In this document: in pieces, positions 32,735-44,695 of the stretch
Numbering within the stretch: the stretch's first letter is position 1
Layout of the letters: each line of letters begins with the position of its first letter
Source: Leptodontidium sp. MPI-SDFR-AT-0119
Taxonomy: Eukaryota > Ascomycota > Leotiomycetes > Helotiales > Leptodontidiaceae
Length of the DNA stretch: 64,000 nt
Assembly: GCA_020726505.1 (NCBI GenBank)
Contig: JAHLEZ010000001.1
Location: 1,798,001 to 1,862,000, forward strand
Direction: 5' to 3'
The notes under the pieces: model-generated
Databases searched by the model: none
The model's input: only the letters and a program-made list of their open reading frames with translations
Told to the model about the DNA's origin: nothing
Program-made: the position numbers and the translations under genes

Positions 32735-33395
32735 CTTGATCGTGCTGTTGTTGATGATTTGAAGTGATGCACGTGAGCGTGAGATTTTTGGTAGGAGATA
32801 AATGCCAAGACTTTATGCGAGCTGGTGCCGATTTTTCTGCAGTAAAATTCTCGAAGGTTTTCAGAACATTCATCACCCGGCCGGGATAATCAATTAAGTC
32901 GGCCGACAAGAACCCTTTGGACTTATTGATGCTATTCCTGTCCTCAAGTTTTAAATATTGAACTTCCGTCATTCTCCCGTCTCGCACAGCCACAAGTTGA
33001 AGAAAGTCTGCCAGAGCATCAATGCTTCAAAACCTCAAGTGGGGCCGGACCGGCCGTCAAAAAGCGAAACATGCCCGGCATCCCATCCATGACATCCAGA
33101 TGGGCAAGCCACAAAGGTACGCGTGTCGACGGTTCAACTTGCGTGTGCAGGGTAGGTACGGAGTGGCTTGTCATATGGGACCCGTCGTCATTTGTACAGT
33201 ACTGTGGAGAGTTTATCTTGAGATGGGGTACATAAGGTAGGGCTGGGCTGGCCTTGAATGTTTTCCTTATCAAATTCTCAATATCTACGACTTGACCCTC
33301 TTTTCTCATCTCTTCAGGTTGAACAGTCTCTGCTTCTACTACTCTACTACTTTGAATAATACCTACATCTCAAGATAAGAAAGACGACATACAAA
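32735..33395. promoter_or_regulatory. Divergent 5' region, HPM1 and Gly-rich gene
   Basis: 660 bp between two head-to-head genes. A 96-codon minus-strand frame (33019-33309) shows no domain and is not called. Confidence 0.4.
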
Positions 33396-33881
33396 ATGGG
33401 TCTCATGGAGAAAGTCATGCATAAGGCCGAGGAGCAGATCAAGAAGAAGATGCAAAGTGGGAATCAACAGCAACAGCCTGGCGGATATGTAACTCTCCCT
33501 TTATTCTCCCTGATTGATTTGTTCATCTTGTTTGGGTTTCTAACTGTTTTATTTTAGGGAGGGCCACCGCCACCGCAACAACAACATTATGGAGGTGGTG
33601 GGATGCTGGGAATGGGTGGTGGTCATCAACCACAGCAACATGGAGGGTTTGGAGGTGGGCATCATCATCAACAGCAACAACACGGTGGTGGGTTTGGAGG
33701 TCCTGGTGGTCCCGGAGGACAACATGGGGGACAACATGGTGGTGGATTTGGAGGTCACCAAGGAGGAGGAGGATTTGGTGGACATCAAAGCGGACCAGGC
33801 GGATCTGGCGGGCATCATGGCGGGGGAGGATTTGGTGGTCATCACGGAGGCGGTGGAGGAGGAGGACCTCGTAGATGGTAG
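33396..33881 (+). CDS. Gly/His/Gln-rich low-complexity protein
   Basis: 138 aa. Exons: 33396-33488 and 33558-33881; intron GTAACT...CTAAC...TTTAG, phase 0. Residues 1-31 form an amphipathic Lys-rich helix (MGLMEKVMHKAEEQIKKKMQ) ending in a Gln run. The rest is almost only Gly, His, Gln and Pro, in repeats like GGFGGHH, ending PRRW. No signal peptide, so not an obvious wall protein. The composition suggests a disordered, possibly metal-binding or condensate-forming protein. No family recognised; function unknown. Confidence 0.7.
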
Positions 33882-34267
33882 ATTTTCGTTTGATGTTATT
33901 TGATACCCGGTTTCTTAGGAGTTTTTCAAAGGGAATGAATGAAATGGTTTATGACTTAAAACTCTATGAGAATAAAGGTATTGACAGAACATGCAAAAGT
34001 GATGGTGATGGTCTAACTGCATGGATGGTGTCTAGGTGTCTAACCGAGCTAATGCTCACTCAGTAGTACACTCAGGAAACACCCCACCACCCAAACTTCG
34101 GCGACGCAGAGTTACAAAAAGGAAAAAGTATCACAGAGCTATTCTACCAAATGAATACTTATTCCAAAGGAGAAAAAGGCAAAAAAAGGAATCATGAAGA
34201 CTGGACGAACAGGGAACTATTGAATGTTAGGAATACATCTTGCAAAGTGAATTTTCAGAATAACTTA
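33882..34267. other. 3' flank
   Basis: No gene seen between the Gly-rich gene and the tRNA-like sequence. Confidence 0.45.
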
Positions 34268-34326
34268 CTCGAACCCTGGACCACCTCTATGCTAAAGAGG
34301 TATTATACCACTAAACCATTCGCCCG
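34268..34326 (-). pseudogene. 3'-truncated tRNA-like sequence
   Basis: On the minus strand this starts GGGCGAATGG, continues with a D-loop AGTGGTA, an anticodon arm with a perfect 5-bp stem (CCTCT/AGAGG) around loop TTAGCAT (anticodon AGC, Ala), and a T-arm start GGGTTCGAG. The body resembles a tRNA-Pro layout more than a usual tRNA-Ala. After the T-loop the sequence diverges (TAAGTT...), so the 3' half of the T-stem and the 3' acceptor strand are missing. It should not make a normal tRNA. Confidence 0.6.
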
Positions 34327-36124
34327 AGATGATTGGATATCATGAGATGTGTTATTTCGACATATATCAATAATAAAATTAGTGGAAATCGAAATGTGTG
34401 CCCTAGCGAAGGACCTTGCGTACCTTACCTATGCATTAGCGGGTGGGGCAGAACAACCAAGTGCTTTTAAGTCAACTGCACAATCCACGAGAAGAGATAG
34501 AGAAACTGTGAGGTACTTCTCCCCTGTAAGTCGTGAGAGTTTTGAAATCGTTTAATCAAGGTGTTGTTGAGTTATCGTCAAGTGAAGTCACCAGCTTTGA
34601 GGTCTTCAAACGACGCTAAGGACCCCGCCACAGCAGCTCCGCAAACTCCAGCAGTTCACCCATTACCTCCATCTGCCAGAACTGGGTGTACAACCAAGTA
34701 TGCTTTCAAACATCCGAAAACATACATATTTATGTAAGACCAAACTTGTAAAGCCTCAAGGTACCCAATTATTGCGTCTTGGCAAAGTATCACAAATTCA
34801 TCAGTCCGCATGCAGAGGTTGCTTTCACGCCTCCTCAAATGGTCCGCATCTCGACTAGAGACTTTCCTACCATCAGCTCTCTCGAACCTCTGTGATAACC
34901 TTTTTGATTATTCCGTTTATTCTCGAATAGACCTATCTCACACCTGCTTAGAATAACTTTTTCGATCCTGGGATGCTAACCACTCTTGAACTTCCTTCCC
35001 TCCACAACTAAGTGTACACATATCTTCCACTCCAGTCAAAGTCAATACTTTTGCTTCTCATCCGTTAAATGCTCAAGAAATGGCCTCAAAAAATGGTTAA
35101 ATCTAGGAAACCCTTGTTTTGTATCAATCGAGTGCATCCCTGGCCTAGTTTCTGGTCAAAGTTCCCAAAGATGTACTGTACTGGACAATCAAGTCTATCA
35201 GATCAGTCTGTATCCTCGAAGCTAGGACAACACTTCTACCATTGAAACCGACAGACATTGCTACTTTCTTCTAGGAGTTATCATGACGGACGAGAAATAA
35301 AGCAAGCTAGATAAATACTGGTTATTGTCTTTCCCGATGGAAGCCAAAGCTTGAATTCCACAGTTCTATCCGGAAGTCATTCGAATTTGGCTGATGTTGA
35401 ATGTCTGGGTATATGACATTAACATCTTTGAGACATAGTAAGCAGTCTGAAGTTCGACTGCATAGGTCCAAGCGCTCAGACGAGCCAGAGGAGGAAAGGG
35501 CCGTGGAGAAAAGTACTTCGGAGGAAGGGCGTAGAGGTCGAATTAAGGACGCGAAAGAATTCTATGGATCAATCCGAACAGAGATATCAGTATTGACGAC
35601 ACCGTTGGAATCCAGGGTCTGGTCCATTTTTACCATCCAGCTTACAGCTGCAATGCCCTACCTCATCATGAGTGGATGATGACCTTTCTCAACTCGATGA
35701 AATTCGGCCAGGGACTCCACCACACAAAAGCACTGAAATATGGTCGCAAACATCGTAAAGTTCTATAGAATAATTGAATAAAGTAGATATTAAGAGTCAT
35801 TCCGCTCGAGTCGGTATCGATTCATTGTTTTAATGCTTCAGAACAGTTGCGAAGATGAGCAAAGGCCTGGAGCGAACTTTGGCGCTAATAATTCGCTTAG
35901 CCTCCCTAGCCTCCCACAAGCTAGGCCACCTCAAACTTCCGAACTTTTTCAAGATCTAAATCAACGATAACTTCTTGAACATCACGTCTCAGTCTCCGCC
36001 TCAAATAGCGGTTAAATCGATTGATACTCTTGTTCCCCAAAAACAAAACAACCAAATGTGAGTCTGCGCGCGAAGGAATCCGATCGATGCGCCCCAATAC
36101 TGACATACACTCCCAGCAGCCAAA
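34327..36124. other. Gene-poor spacer upstream of RPP2
   Basis: About 1.8 kb with no supported coding region. The last ~150 bp are the 5' UTR and promoter of the P2 gene. Small frames such as 35401-35679 lack support. Confidence 0.45.
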
Positions 36125-36571
36125 ATGAAGCACCTCGCAGCTTACCTCCTCCTCACCATCGGTGGTAACACCTCTCCTTCCGCATCCGACATCAAGGCCG
36201 TTCTCGAGTCCGTTGGAATTGAGGCTGATGATGAGCGTCTCTCCACCCTCATCTCTGAGCTCAAGGGCAAGGACATCCAAGAGGTATGGGAATCTACAAT
36301 TAAGGAGGACATGCGCGATGGAGGCTAATGGGTATACAGTTGATCACCGAGGGATCATCCAAGTTGGCTTCCGTTCCATCTGGAGGAGCTGGTGGTGCTG
36401 CCCCAGCTGCCGGAGGCGCCGCTGCTTCAGGTGGTGCTGCCGCCGAGGAGAAGGCCGAGGAGAAGGAAGAGGGTACGTTCTTCACCTGGCAGACGATTGC
36501 GATGGGTACTAATACATCATACAGAGAAGGAGGAGTCCGACGAGGATATGGGTTTCGGTCTTTTCGACTAA
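36125..36571 (+). CDS. RPP2: 60S acidic ribosomal protein P2
   Basis: Ribosomal stalk protein P2, 112 aa, which dimerises with P1 and recruits translation GTPases. Exons: 36125-36283, 36340-36472, 36525-36571. The N-terminal helical domain starts [15 protein letters not shown], followed by the conserved [12 protein letters not shown] region ([19 protein letters not shown]). An Ala/Gly-rich hinge and an acidic Glu/Lys stretch follow. The C-terminus [12 protein letters not shown] is the universal stalk signature, built by the last splice into a 47-nt exon. Length is typical. Confidence 0.97.
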
Positions 36572-37256
36572 ACAACAAATTCTTTCTCCACGGATGCCAC
36601 GCTCTCGATACTTCACGACAAACGGCCAGGGCTTTTGGGAGGAGTTGTGCGCGCTTTGCAGGAAATTTGCATGTCATGGGAATTGGGTCGGATTAACGGC
36701 CTTCTATGATGAGATGCCAAGGATGCAGGTTACATAACACAATAAAGACGTGCTTCTTCCAATACTGGGTGTGATTATTTGATATGAGCCGCGCTGTAAA
36801 TGTGAACTGTGATTAATGAAGGAAGAGCCACAGGAGTGTAGTCCCTGACAGCGGCCTCTACGTTTAGTAGATAAAGGGCTTCTCCAGAGGGCCTGATGAC
36901 ATCTGGAATTACAACAAAAGTGAACTGCAACCAATTGAGAACTTGAGAACTTGGGCACCTAGAAATGAAGAAATAAAGCCAAACCCGAAGTTCGATTGCA
37001 AAACTAGTTCGCTCCTCAAACCCAAACCCATTTCGAGGCTGATCAGCCTTGTTCTGTCGTCGTGCCAAGACTTCGGGGCTTCTTGCCCTAACTAAACATC
37101 CTGTCGGGGCTGCTGCGCTAATGAGTAAGCGAGCGACGCCGACGCTAGGAAATGGCAAAATCCACACCACGCTTTTGAACCTCATCCCACGATCGCCAGC
37201 AACAACTTTCGACTTTCGACAAGCATCGAAAGCCGACACTCACACCAACCGCAAAC
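36572..37256. promoter_or_regulatory. RPP2-RPS15 intergenic region
   Basis: 685 bp with 3' flank of RPP2 and promoter of RPS15. Two ribosomal protein genes lie in tandem here. No additional gene seen. Confidence 0.5.
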
Positions 37257-37975
37257 ATGGCTGACGAATACGTGAGTACCAATTGACCTCTTCTCCCGTC
37301 TGCAACTCGCGGACGCCCTTTGCGCCAGAGTACCTTCCAAACCTTCAAGAGCAAATGCTGACATCTTCTCCTCAAACAGGACGCCGTTGAGGCCGCCGAG
37401 ATCAAGAAGAAGAGAGCGTTCAGAAAGTTCTCCTACCGTGGAATCGACCTCGATCAGTACGCCTCCCATACATATACATACATACCCAAGTCTTGAGAAT
37501 TACAAAGGGGAGCAAATAAGCTAACCCTCGATTCTTCACCCACAGGCTCCTCGACCTCTCCTCCGACCAGCTCCGCGATGTCGTCCACGCCCGTGCCCGC
37601 CGTCGGTTCAACCGTGGTCTCAAGCGCAAGCCCATGGGTTTGATCAAGAAGCTCCGCAAGGCGAAGCAGGAGGCCAAGCCCAACGAGAAGCCAGACCTCG
37701 TCAAGACTCACCTCCGAAATATGATCGTTGTCCCAGAGATGATCGGTAGCGTTATCGGTATCTACTCAGGAAAGGAGTTCAACCAGGTCGAAATCAAGCC
37801 TGAGATGGTCGGACACTACTTGGGAGAATTCTCCATCTCATAGTACGTATAATCCTGCCATGAAGTTGGGTTTTGGTTCGGAGCATCATGCTAATGTTCT
37901 TGCAGCCACCCAGTCAAGCACGGAAGACCCGGTATTGGTGCCACTCACTCTTCCCGTTTCATTCCTCTCAAGTAA
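37257..37975 (+). CDS. RPS15: 40S ribosomal protein S15 (uS19)
   Basis: Small-subunit ribosomal protein uS19, 152 aa, in the head of the 40S subunit near the decoding site. Exons: 37257-37271 (15 nt, MADEY), 37380-37456, 37546-37842, 37906-37975. Recognisable segments: [70 protein letters not shown], and [18 protein letters not shown] at the C-terminus. All phases agree. Short first exons are common in fungal ribosomal protein genes. Confidence 0.97.
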
Positions 37976-40427
37976 ATACTTGCTGTACGCTGGGTCTTTT
38001 ACGGATGGGATGGGCGCATGGATATGGGATATGCGTTTGTAGCAGTTAACAAATGAACTGCCACAGATATCAATGAAATCTTGCAACCTCCAAATACTTG
38101 TGCCATGGGTGTGATGTGAAAATATGGGGCCTGGGTTTGAGACGGAAGGGATAATAAAGACATGGACGGCAGATTTGTGACGGTTTTTTGGTCTAGACTA
38201 TTTGACCGCAGCTTTTTAAAGTATATGTCCAGGAAAGCTCCCGGCAGATTTACCACATGCGTCGTCGACAAGCGTATTAATCTCCGGATGTTGTCTATAT
38301 CGAGTTCTGCTCCCTGGATTCCATCCTTTCCTCACCCACTTTCCTTCCTCCAAATCTCTCAACATAATGTGCTCCTTATCTGCTATTCACGAGTTCAACT
38401 TCCGTTGTCCAAAATTCCAGTTTACAGGTCACCTAATTCTAACTATACCTCGCCCCTCGGACATCCTCTGTTCAAGGCTTCTCTTTGTTGAAGTATATAA
38501 ACACCCACATCTTCCAAGACCACGTACAAACCAACGAGCAACGACCAACGTCCATCTCCCAGTCACTAAATGTGCTTGCTGTTGGCTGTACTTACGAATA
38601 GAAGCTGTGGGTTTATTGGTGCTGGATATCCATATTTCCCTGTCATAATAAATCCGGACCTGTCAAGCTCTCAACTTGTCTGCGAGGATGGTCTTCATTG
38701 AGAAGTTGCTATGTAGCCGGGAACAGTGGCTCAGCTGAGTCCTTCAGCAGTGAAAGAAATAGAAGTTGGTGGTGACACAGAGAAGCCTCCTTACTCCGTT
38801 GTCTTGCTAGATCTTTACTATTGCCACGATGGAGTAACGACCAGCTTTCCCGTTGTTCGTGTTCAACAAACTCCATACAAGCATACACATCTTGGTCTTG
38901 GCCGACTCTTCTGTTTACACAGCTGATTTGGACATACCTCGGTACAGTAAGAGACGACTCGGGCTTAGGAGTCGATGTGTAGTATCCGGGGACTTTGTAT
39001 CACTCGGGGTAATGTTAAAACCTAGATTCTGTGCAACAATTCTTGGACCAAAGTGAAGATTGTTGCTGCTTCTAGATAGAAAACTTCCAAGAGTATCATC
39101 CGTAATTCCAGTGGATACTATATGACCCGATCCAAAATTTCCATTCACACCACGTCATGAAACTCAACGGGCAAATGGAAGGCAAGAGACAACCAAAAAC
39201 ATGATCCAAAATGAAGCTCGTACAAGAAAGACGGCATGCAAATTGAACAACAACACAGAGTCCAACTAGTTCATGCCCTTCCATTCCATTCGACTGCTAG
39301 TCTTACAACTTCAGCCGAAGATATCTCCAAGTAATCTTTGGGAAGCCAATAAGAAGGCTGATATGGACACAACTCCTGAATGAAATGGCTGACTTGCCTG
39401 GCCGGGGATCCTAGACTTCAGATGTTCCGGAATTCTCCCAATATCCCTCCTGGTGGAAATATATGTCATGCATATCATAGACATCTGAAAAAGGGGTTCT
39501 GGGGGACGATAAAAAAAAAGCAAATGTACGTACAGTACATCTGCAGCACAGCACGGTTCTTCTAATTCGTCATTGATCGGATGGTAATACCTGTGACGAT
39601 CTCGGAGCCACTAATGCCTTGCCATGCCTGCCGGCATTTTCTGGAGATCCCGAGACGACATCCCCTATTCGCCTTGACTGGTAACCATCAGTCGGTTTCA
39701 TGGTGGATGTGGAATCGGTGGACGTGGTCAAGTGGAGGTTGGAGGTTGTGATGCAGGACGTTCATGCAGGGGTAAAGTGCTGGAGGTGGGTGGAGGTTCG
39801 AGCGACCCTGTCGCGCCCGTCCAGGAACCCATCCCAATCCCGTCCCCCCCGTTCTGTTGTCCCTGTCCTGTCGTCTCGTCTCCCAACCAACCAACCAACC
39901 AACCGCATCATCGCTTGAAAGTGAGTGAGAGATGAGGAAGAGAGGAGGGCCATGACATGGATATCTCTTTTGTACCTTTTCACTCCCTCCAACATCACAT
40001 TTCAAGAATCACTACAAACTTCTATTTCCAGGGCAACGCCTTATTGCTTATCTGTGCCGTGCAACACCTGGCAGAAAATTGTCTACAACCTCTACCACCG
40101 GGGCAGACTCAGCTAAAGGGCCCCCAAGAGTTACCTAGCAGCAAGGCAATATCGTTCGAACATCTGCATATTACTGGCAGTTACAGATTATCCAGGGGAT
40201 GAAGACATGAAGAGCGATGAACGCTCGAGAACTATACCCTCCGCCGGATCACCCTTACCAGCAGCAAAAGCATATTGCCGTCCATTCAGACTCTGCTAGT
40301 ACGTCTACCAGCTTACTTTTTTCCACTCGTACCTCAACCCTTCGAGCCTCCGGTCAGACTGCTCTCGGCTGTGACTACATCTCATACATCTGAAGGCATA
40401 AGGATCTGAAATTAGAAGCAAGGTCTA
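37976..40427. other. Long gene-poor region
   Basis: About 2.45 kb without a gene I can support. Small open frames have no domain or splice logic. The part 39780-40427 is pyrimidine-rich and probably promoter or long 5' UTR of the She3-domain gene; it contains a CCAA repeat at 39882-39904. Confidence 0.45.
39882..39904 (+). repeat. (CCAA)n microsatellite
   Basis: Five to six tandem CCAA units in a C/T-rich stretch upstream of the She3-domain gene. Confidence 0.85.
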
Positions 40428-41675
40428 ATGGATCTCCCTGCTCCAGAACTCCGAAACGGCGAACTTGCAGACTTCGAATCCAACATTCACACGATCCATG
40501 CGCCGCCTCCTCGAACTCTCTCCCCAATCTCCTCAACCGCGATGAATACTCTGAATGGTACCAGCACATCATCACCACTCTCCAAAAGCAACTCTACCAA
40601 TACAATACGCTCAGTCCCGTCAGAAAGTCTCCATCTCGACACAAACACCAGCTCTGCAGACGAAGCGCGGCGAGTTCACAAAAGTGACCCAACAGCGATG
40701 CCTCACTCTACTAGAACCTCACCTCAAGCCTCTATACCACATTCACAGCCGCCTCTCTCGCGGCATAACCCTAACCTTGGAGTTGGGAACGGCTTGGTGC
40801 GGAAGATCTCATCAGAATTTGGGCCAACAAGATCATACACCAGCGGCAATCTACAAGTACCGGAAGACGGCTCTCTAAACAGCAACGGGAATTCTATATC
40901 ACCAGGGGGACAATGGAGTTCTGCGGTCGGTCGAGCTAATCTCGGAAAGTCAGGCAGAGTTATTGAGCGGCTTATGGGCGAGAACGATATGTTGAAAAGA
41001 GACCTCAATCTGGAGCGTCTGAGGGCGGAGGAGTCGAAACAAGCTGTGAGGATGGCTGAAGGGAAGATGGAAGCCCTGGCCGCGGAATACGATGGGAAAT
41101 TACACGATGCTGCTATCAACAAAACGCTCCTAAAGCGGAGGGAACGGCAGGTCGCGGAAATGAAGGCCCAGATCGAGGCTGAGAAGAATCGCGCAGACAA
41201 AGCTGTGGAACGCGAAAGGGGCTGGAGGGAAGCTATGGAAAAGATCGAGGAGGATAGCAAGAGGAGTGTGGAAGAGGCACAGACGTTCGCAGCGCTGATG
41301 AAGGGCCGGAACGAGGCCATGACAAGCCACTGGAGAGACCAAGGTGTCGAAGTCAACAAAACAGTTGCTAAACTCGGCGCAGAGATCGAGACCATCGTCC
41401 AAGAAAGGCGGGCTGACGACGACCGCATGAACATGCTACAGGAGTTATGTGATCAGCAAGCCGAGCAATTAACTGCTTTACAAGCGGAGAAGGATGGGAT
41501 AGCGGAAGCCTTCGACAAGTATAAGCTCATGCAAGAAGATGCTCTCAAGGAAATCAAGAAGCGGGCCAAATCACAGGAGGAAGCCAACGATGCAGCATTA
41601 CTGGAAACGCAGAAAGTGCTAGGGGAGCTGAAATGGGCTTTAGGAGTGAAGAAGAACGTCAAGGGAGCCGAATGA
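40428..41675 (+). CDS. She3-domain coiled-coil protein
   Basis: Single-exon gene, 415 aa. Residues 1-170 are Ser/Thr/Pro-rich and probably disordered. From about 180 to 410 there is an almost unbroken coiled coil starting GRVIERLMGENDMLKRDLNLERLRAEES, then ALMKGRNEAMTSHW, ending ELKWALGVKKNVKGAE. This pattern matches what filamentous-fungal annotations call SWI5-dependent HO expression protein 3 (She3 domain). In yeast She3 is the myosin adaptor for RNA transport; whether this holds in filamentous fungi is unclear. No intron is needed. An upstream 5' UTR intron cannot be excluded. Confidence 0.8.
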   Translation: MDLPAPELRNGELADFESNIHTIHAPPPRTLSPISSTAMNTLNGTSTSSPLSKSNSTNTIRSVPSESLHLDTNTSSADEARRVHKSDPTAMPHSTRTSPQASIPHSQPPLSRHNPNLGVGNGLVRKISSEFGPTRSYTSGNLQVPEDGSLNSNGNSISPGGQWSSAVGRANLGKSGRVIERLMGENDMLKRDLNLERLRAEESKQAVRMAEGKMEALAAEYDGKLHDAAINKTLLKRRERQVAEMKAQIEAEKNRADKAVERERGWREAMEKIEEDSKRSVEEAQTFAALMKGRNEAMTSHWRDQGVEVNKTVAKLGAEIETIVQERRADDDRMNMLQELCDQQAEQLTALQAEKDGIAEAFDKYKLMQEDALKEIKKRAKSQEEANDAALLETQKVLGELKWALGVKKNVKGAE

Positions 41676-44600
41676 GTCTCCCAATCCGTTCCTGTACAAC
41701 AAGACTCGCCCCGTCAAGGAGCGAGCTACGGATGGCTATCACATACACCGCAGATGTATCATAATGGGTGGAAGTGGAGGGGGAAGATGGGCAGGCTGCA
41801 GCCAGGTGGGCGGATCGATTCACGACTCTCCTTCATTACGACCATACATACACCAAGACTGCATATTTGGGACATTGGATAAGGGAAAGAAAGCAGCTTG
41901 GCTAAGCTGCGCGCCTTCATTGTTGTTGTTTTTTGTAAACTTGGCGGTATTTCCACAAACATAAGCGGCTGGATGGGTGTTCTGGGAGTTCCTACTTTAC
42001 TTCTGCTTCTTCTGCTTCTACCTCTACTTCTTGAGAAGAGAAGAGAAGCGCGCACGGCGGCTGCTGCTGCTTCTAGAAAGACGGCATGTTGCATGGGAAG
42101 CAGGCAAGCGATGGGTTTATAGAAATCTTTGCGATGCGGTGCGGTGCGATGCGCTTGTTTTTTTTTTACGACTTTGATGACTTGGTTTGGCGGCTTCGAA
42201 TCGAATGGTGGGTAGTGGCGGCGGCAGTAGCGGTGGTAGTAGCGGTGTGTCGGGGACTTTTGTATATTTTTCTAGGTGGCATACAACACGATACGATGGC
42301 CTGAGAAAGGGAGGTGAGATGAGGTGTGAGAGGGGTGCAGCATGGAATGGAATGGATCCGTTTGCTGCTTGCTCTCGTTCTATCATTCTTCGTGTCTTGC
42401 CCTTGCCTAGCTTGGGTGGTGTTGGTGACTGACTGACTGGATTGCTTATATGCCGTTGTTGAGATTTAAATATTGTAATTTGATATTTGGTGTTGATGCG
42501 TGTTTTGCTTACTTGCTTACTTGCTTGCTTGCTTCTATTGATTCATTACTTCGTTCTTTTGCTTGTCTAGCTGCGAAGCTTGAGCTCTGGGGCCTAGGAT
42601 GCGATGAGGGCTCTGAGATGGCTTTTTGGCATTGCATTCCTAAGAATGGCGCTCCTTCATGCTATGTAGGTGTTGCTCACGGCGTCAAGAATACTACTGA
42701 AGAGCTGCCTCTATCTATCTCACACTTTGTAGAGGGTAAAGGATGGGCTTTAGTTTGACTTCTTGCCTCCAGCAGACAGAGCTAAAGAGTCGATGCGTGT
42801 TTAAGCTACATGTCATCCTCACCCCATTCTTTTAGAACTCTGCGAGTGCTGTCTGGCAATCTTGAGGATGAAATTGTGTCAAGAGCCCTAGCTATGAGCC
42901 AAAGCTGGAACTGGAGAGCAAACACCACCCCTGGACCACTCTTGCTCCACCGGTCTAATAAAGGGATAAGCCTGAAGACGTGCAAGGCGAACAGCTTGGG
43001 TCCAACAATTCTGAGATCAGCGCAGCTCAATTCACGTCTACCAGCTCCTCAAACTTGCTATCTACCTTTGAATTCACGTCTTTCGGCCACGAGGCTACAG
43101 TATCTAAGTGTACCAACCGTGAAACTCCCAGTGCCTCAGCTCACGTTCTGTTTTGGGAATATTAAGTGCTCGAAGGCGCTTGGTGCTTGGGATGTTGAAT
43201 TTCAACTGCCTCGGCGTCCCTGATTAGTTTTCGAACTGTCAGTTGCTGCAAATTATACTGAGATCTTGTGTCTCCGTGTTCTTTTGTGAAGAATTTAAGA
43301 TGGTCCTTTATAATGGCTGGTGCAATTCAAAACGTAGTAGTTCTGCAAAGAGTGGTCAAGCTCAGCACTTTGCAATAGACTAGTGGTCGAGGGAAGACAA
43401 ATCTAAACTTCATCAGGTTGAATTTGACTCAAACTGGTGGTTTTCCTGCACAACTAATGGCCGCACATCACCGTATCTTGGTTTCCCCCGCAAGCATCTG
43501 TGCTTGTGGCTCGATTTCGATGTAGAAGCTTATGTTAATAACCAAATGACGCAACTCGAAGTTCTTTATACTTTCCTCCATGTAAAAGACCCCCATTAAG
43601 ATTACACTTGCATGCCAAACTACCTTGGGTAAGGTAGCTAGATGGCATTTTAGTGTTGTGCTGAAAATTTCTCATGAGGCTGGGCGGGCTCGCGTATAGG
43701 CAGGTACAGAAGAAGTCACGATTGTCACCCCAACATCAACATCATACCTTCCTTCCTCCTCAACACCTTTCCAGACACCTTTTCCATATTTTCTGCCAAT
43801 CAAAATTGCACTGCACTCTTCACTACAACATCACATCCTATCTTCCGCAAGCATCAACGCGTTGAACGCGCACGGTGTTCTCCAATCTACGGAATATTTG
43901 TTGGTAGATGCGGCTTGTCAACAAACCAGTCAACATCAACATCAACATCAATCGCTCGCAGGACGTGCCCTCCATCACAACGGCGACCTCAACACAATCC
44001 AAACCTGCACCTGAACCCCATGCTGCATAAAATCCACCTCGCTCCCTCTGCCCAAGGCGCTTACCTCTAGGACCCTAATTGCACCGTTGACGGCATTCGC
44101 TCTCTCCATTCGATCAGCTTCGGTATCGACGATAAGTTCAATCCGCGAGCTTTGTTCAATCCCCAAAGCTTCTCTTGTGCTTTCAGACCGTCAAAAGGTA
44201 CATGCCTCGCTCCTTCTTCCTCCCCTTCAAGTCATCTTCTCCTCTCTCCCAGCCTGAACAAGGCTCAAATTCCTCGTGTTTGCGCAGAGCCACGGTGCTC
44301 CCCCACCCCCCCCTTTCCAACGCTGACCTACCACCAGATCCCGCACCTACCTAGCAGACTCTGGCACATATTGGCACGAGTTGCTATTGCCACCCAAGTG
44401 TTGAACCTCAATTCTGCGAGGCTTCCTGAGGTCCGCGAGGTCATACTTTCCGCGCAGTCTTCGCTGTTGTTGGCTAGACCTCCTAAGATCTTAATTTTGC
44501 TACTTTCAGCAACACTGGCAGATCGGGATACTTACACGGTCTTTTAATCAGCGCCTGGTGAGAACTGTGATTCTCCCTCCCCACTTGTGCTGAGCCTGTC

Positions 44601-44695
44601 TCAACCAAACTATACCTTTGGCCTGGATATCCTCGGATGATCAAATTTCAAGTCCCTCGATTCTCAGTCCCCCGCAAAATACCAATACCGCAAAC
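41676..44695. other. 3-kb gene-poor region with microsatellites
   Basis: No supported gene. Contains CTG/CTT-rich stretches (41995-42080), GGTAGTAGCGG-type repeats (42207-42250), a CTTGCTTA repeat (42506-42534), and CAACAT repeats (43929-43949). Probably long UTRs plus spacer. Frames at 42810-43223 and 44152-44547 lack domains and codon-like bias. Confidence 0.45.
42506..42534 (+). repeat. Tetranucleotide microsatellite
   Basis: Tandem GCTT/ACTT units in a gene-poor stretch. Confidence 0.75.

Noticed and set aside
40724..41434. 236-codon minus-strand frame
   Set aside because: Shadow of the She3-type coiled coil (Ser/Leu-rich antisense of Glu/Lys codons).
42810..43223. 137-codon frame in the 42-44 kb gene-poor region
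   Set aside because: No recognisable domain, no splice partners, uneven composition.
44152..44547. 131-codon frame upstream of the large unknown gene
   Set aside because: Low-complexity Pro/Ser/Leu composition and position in a likely 5' region.
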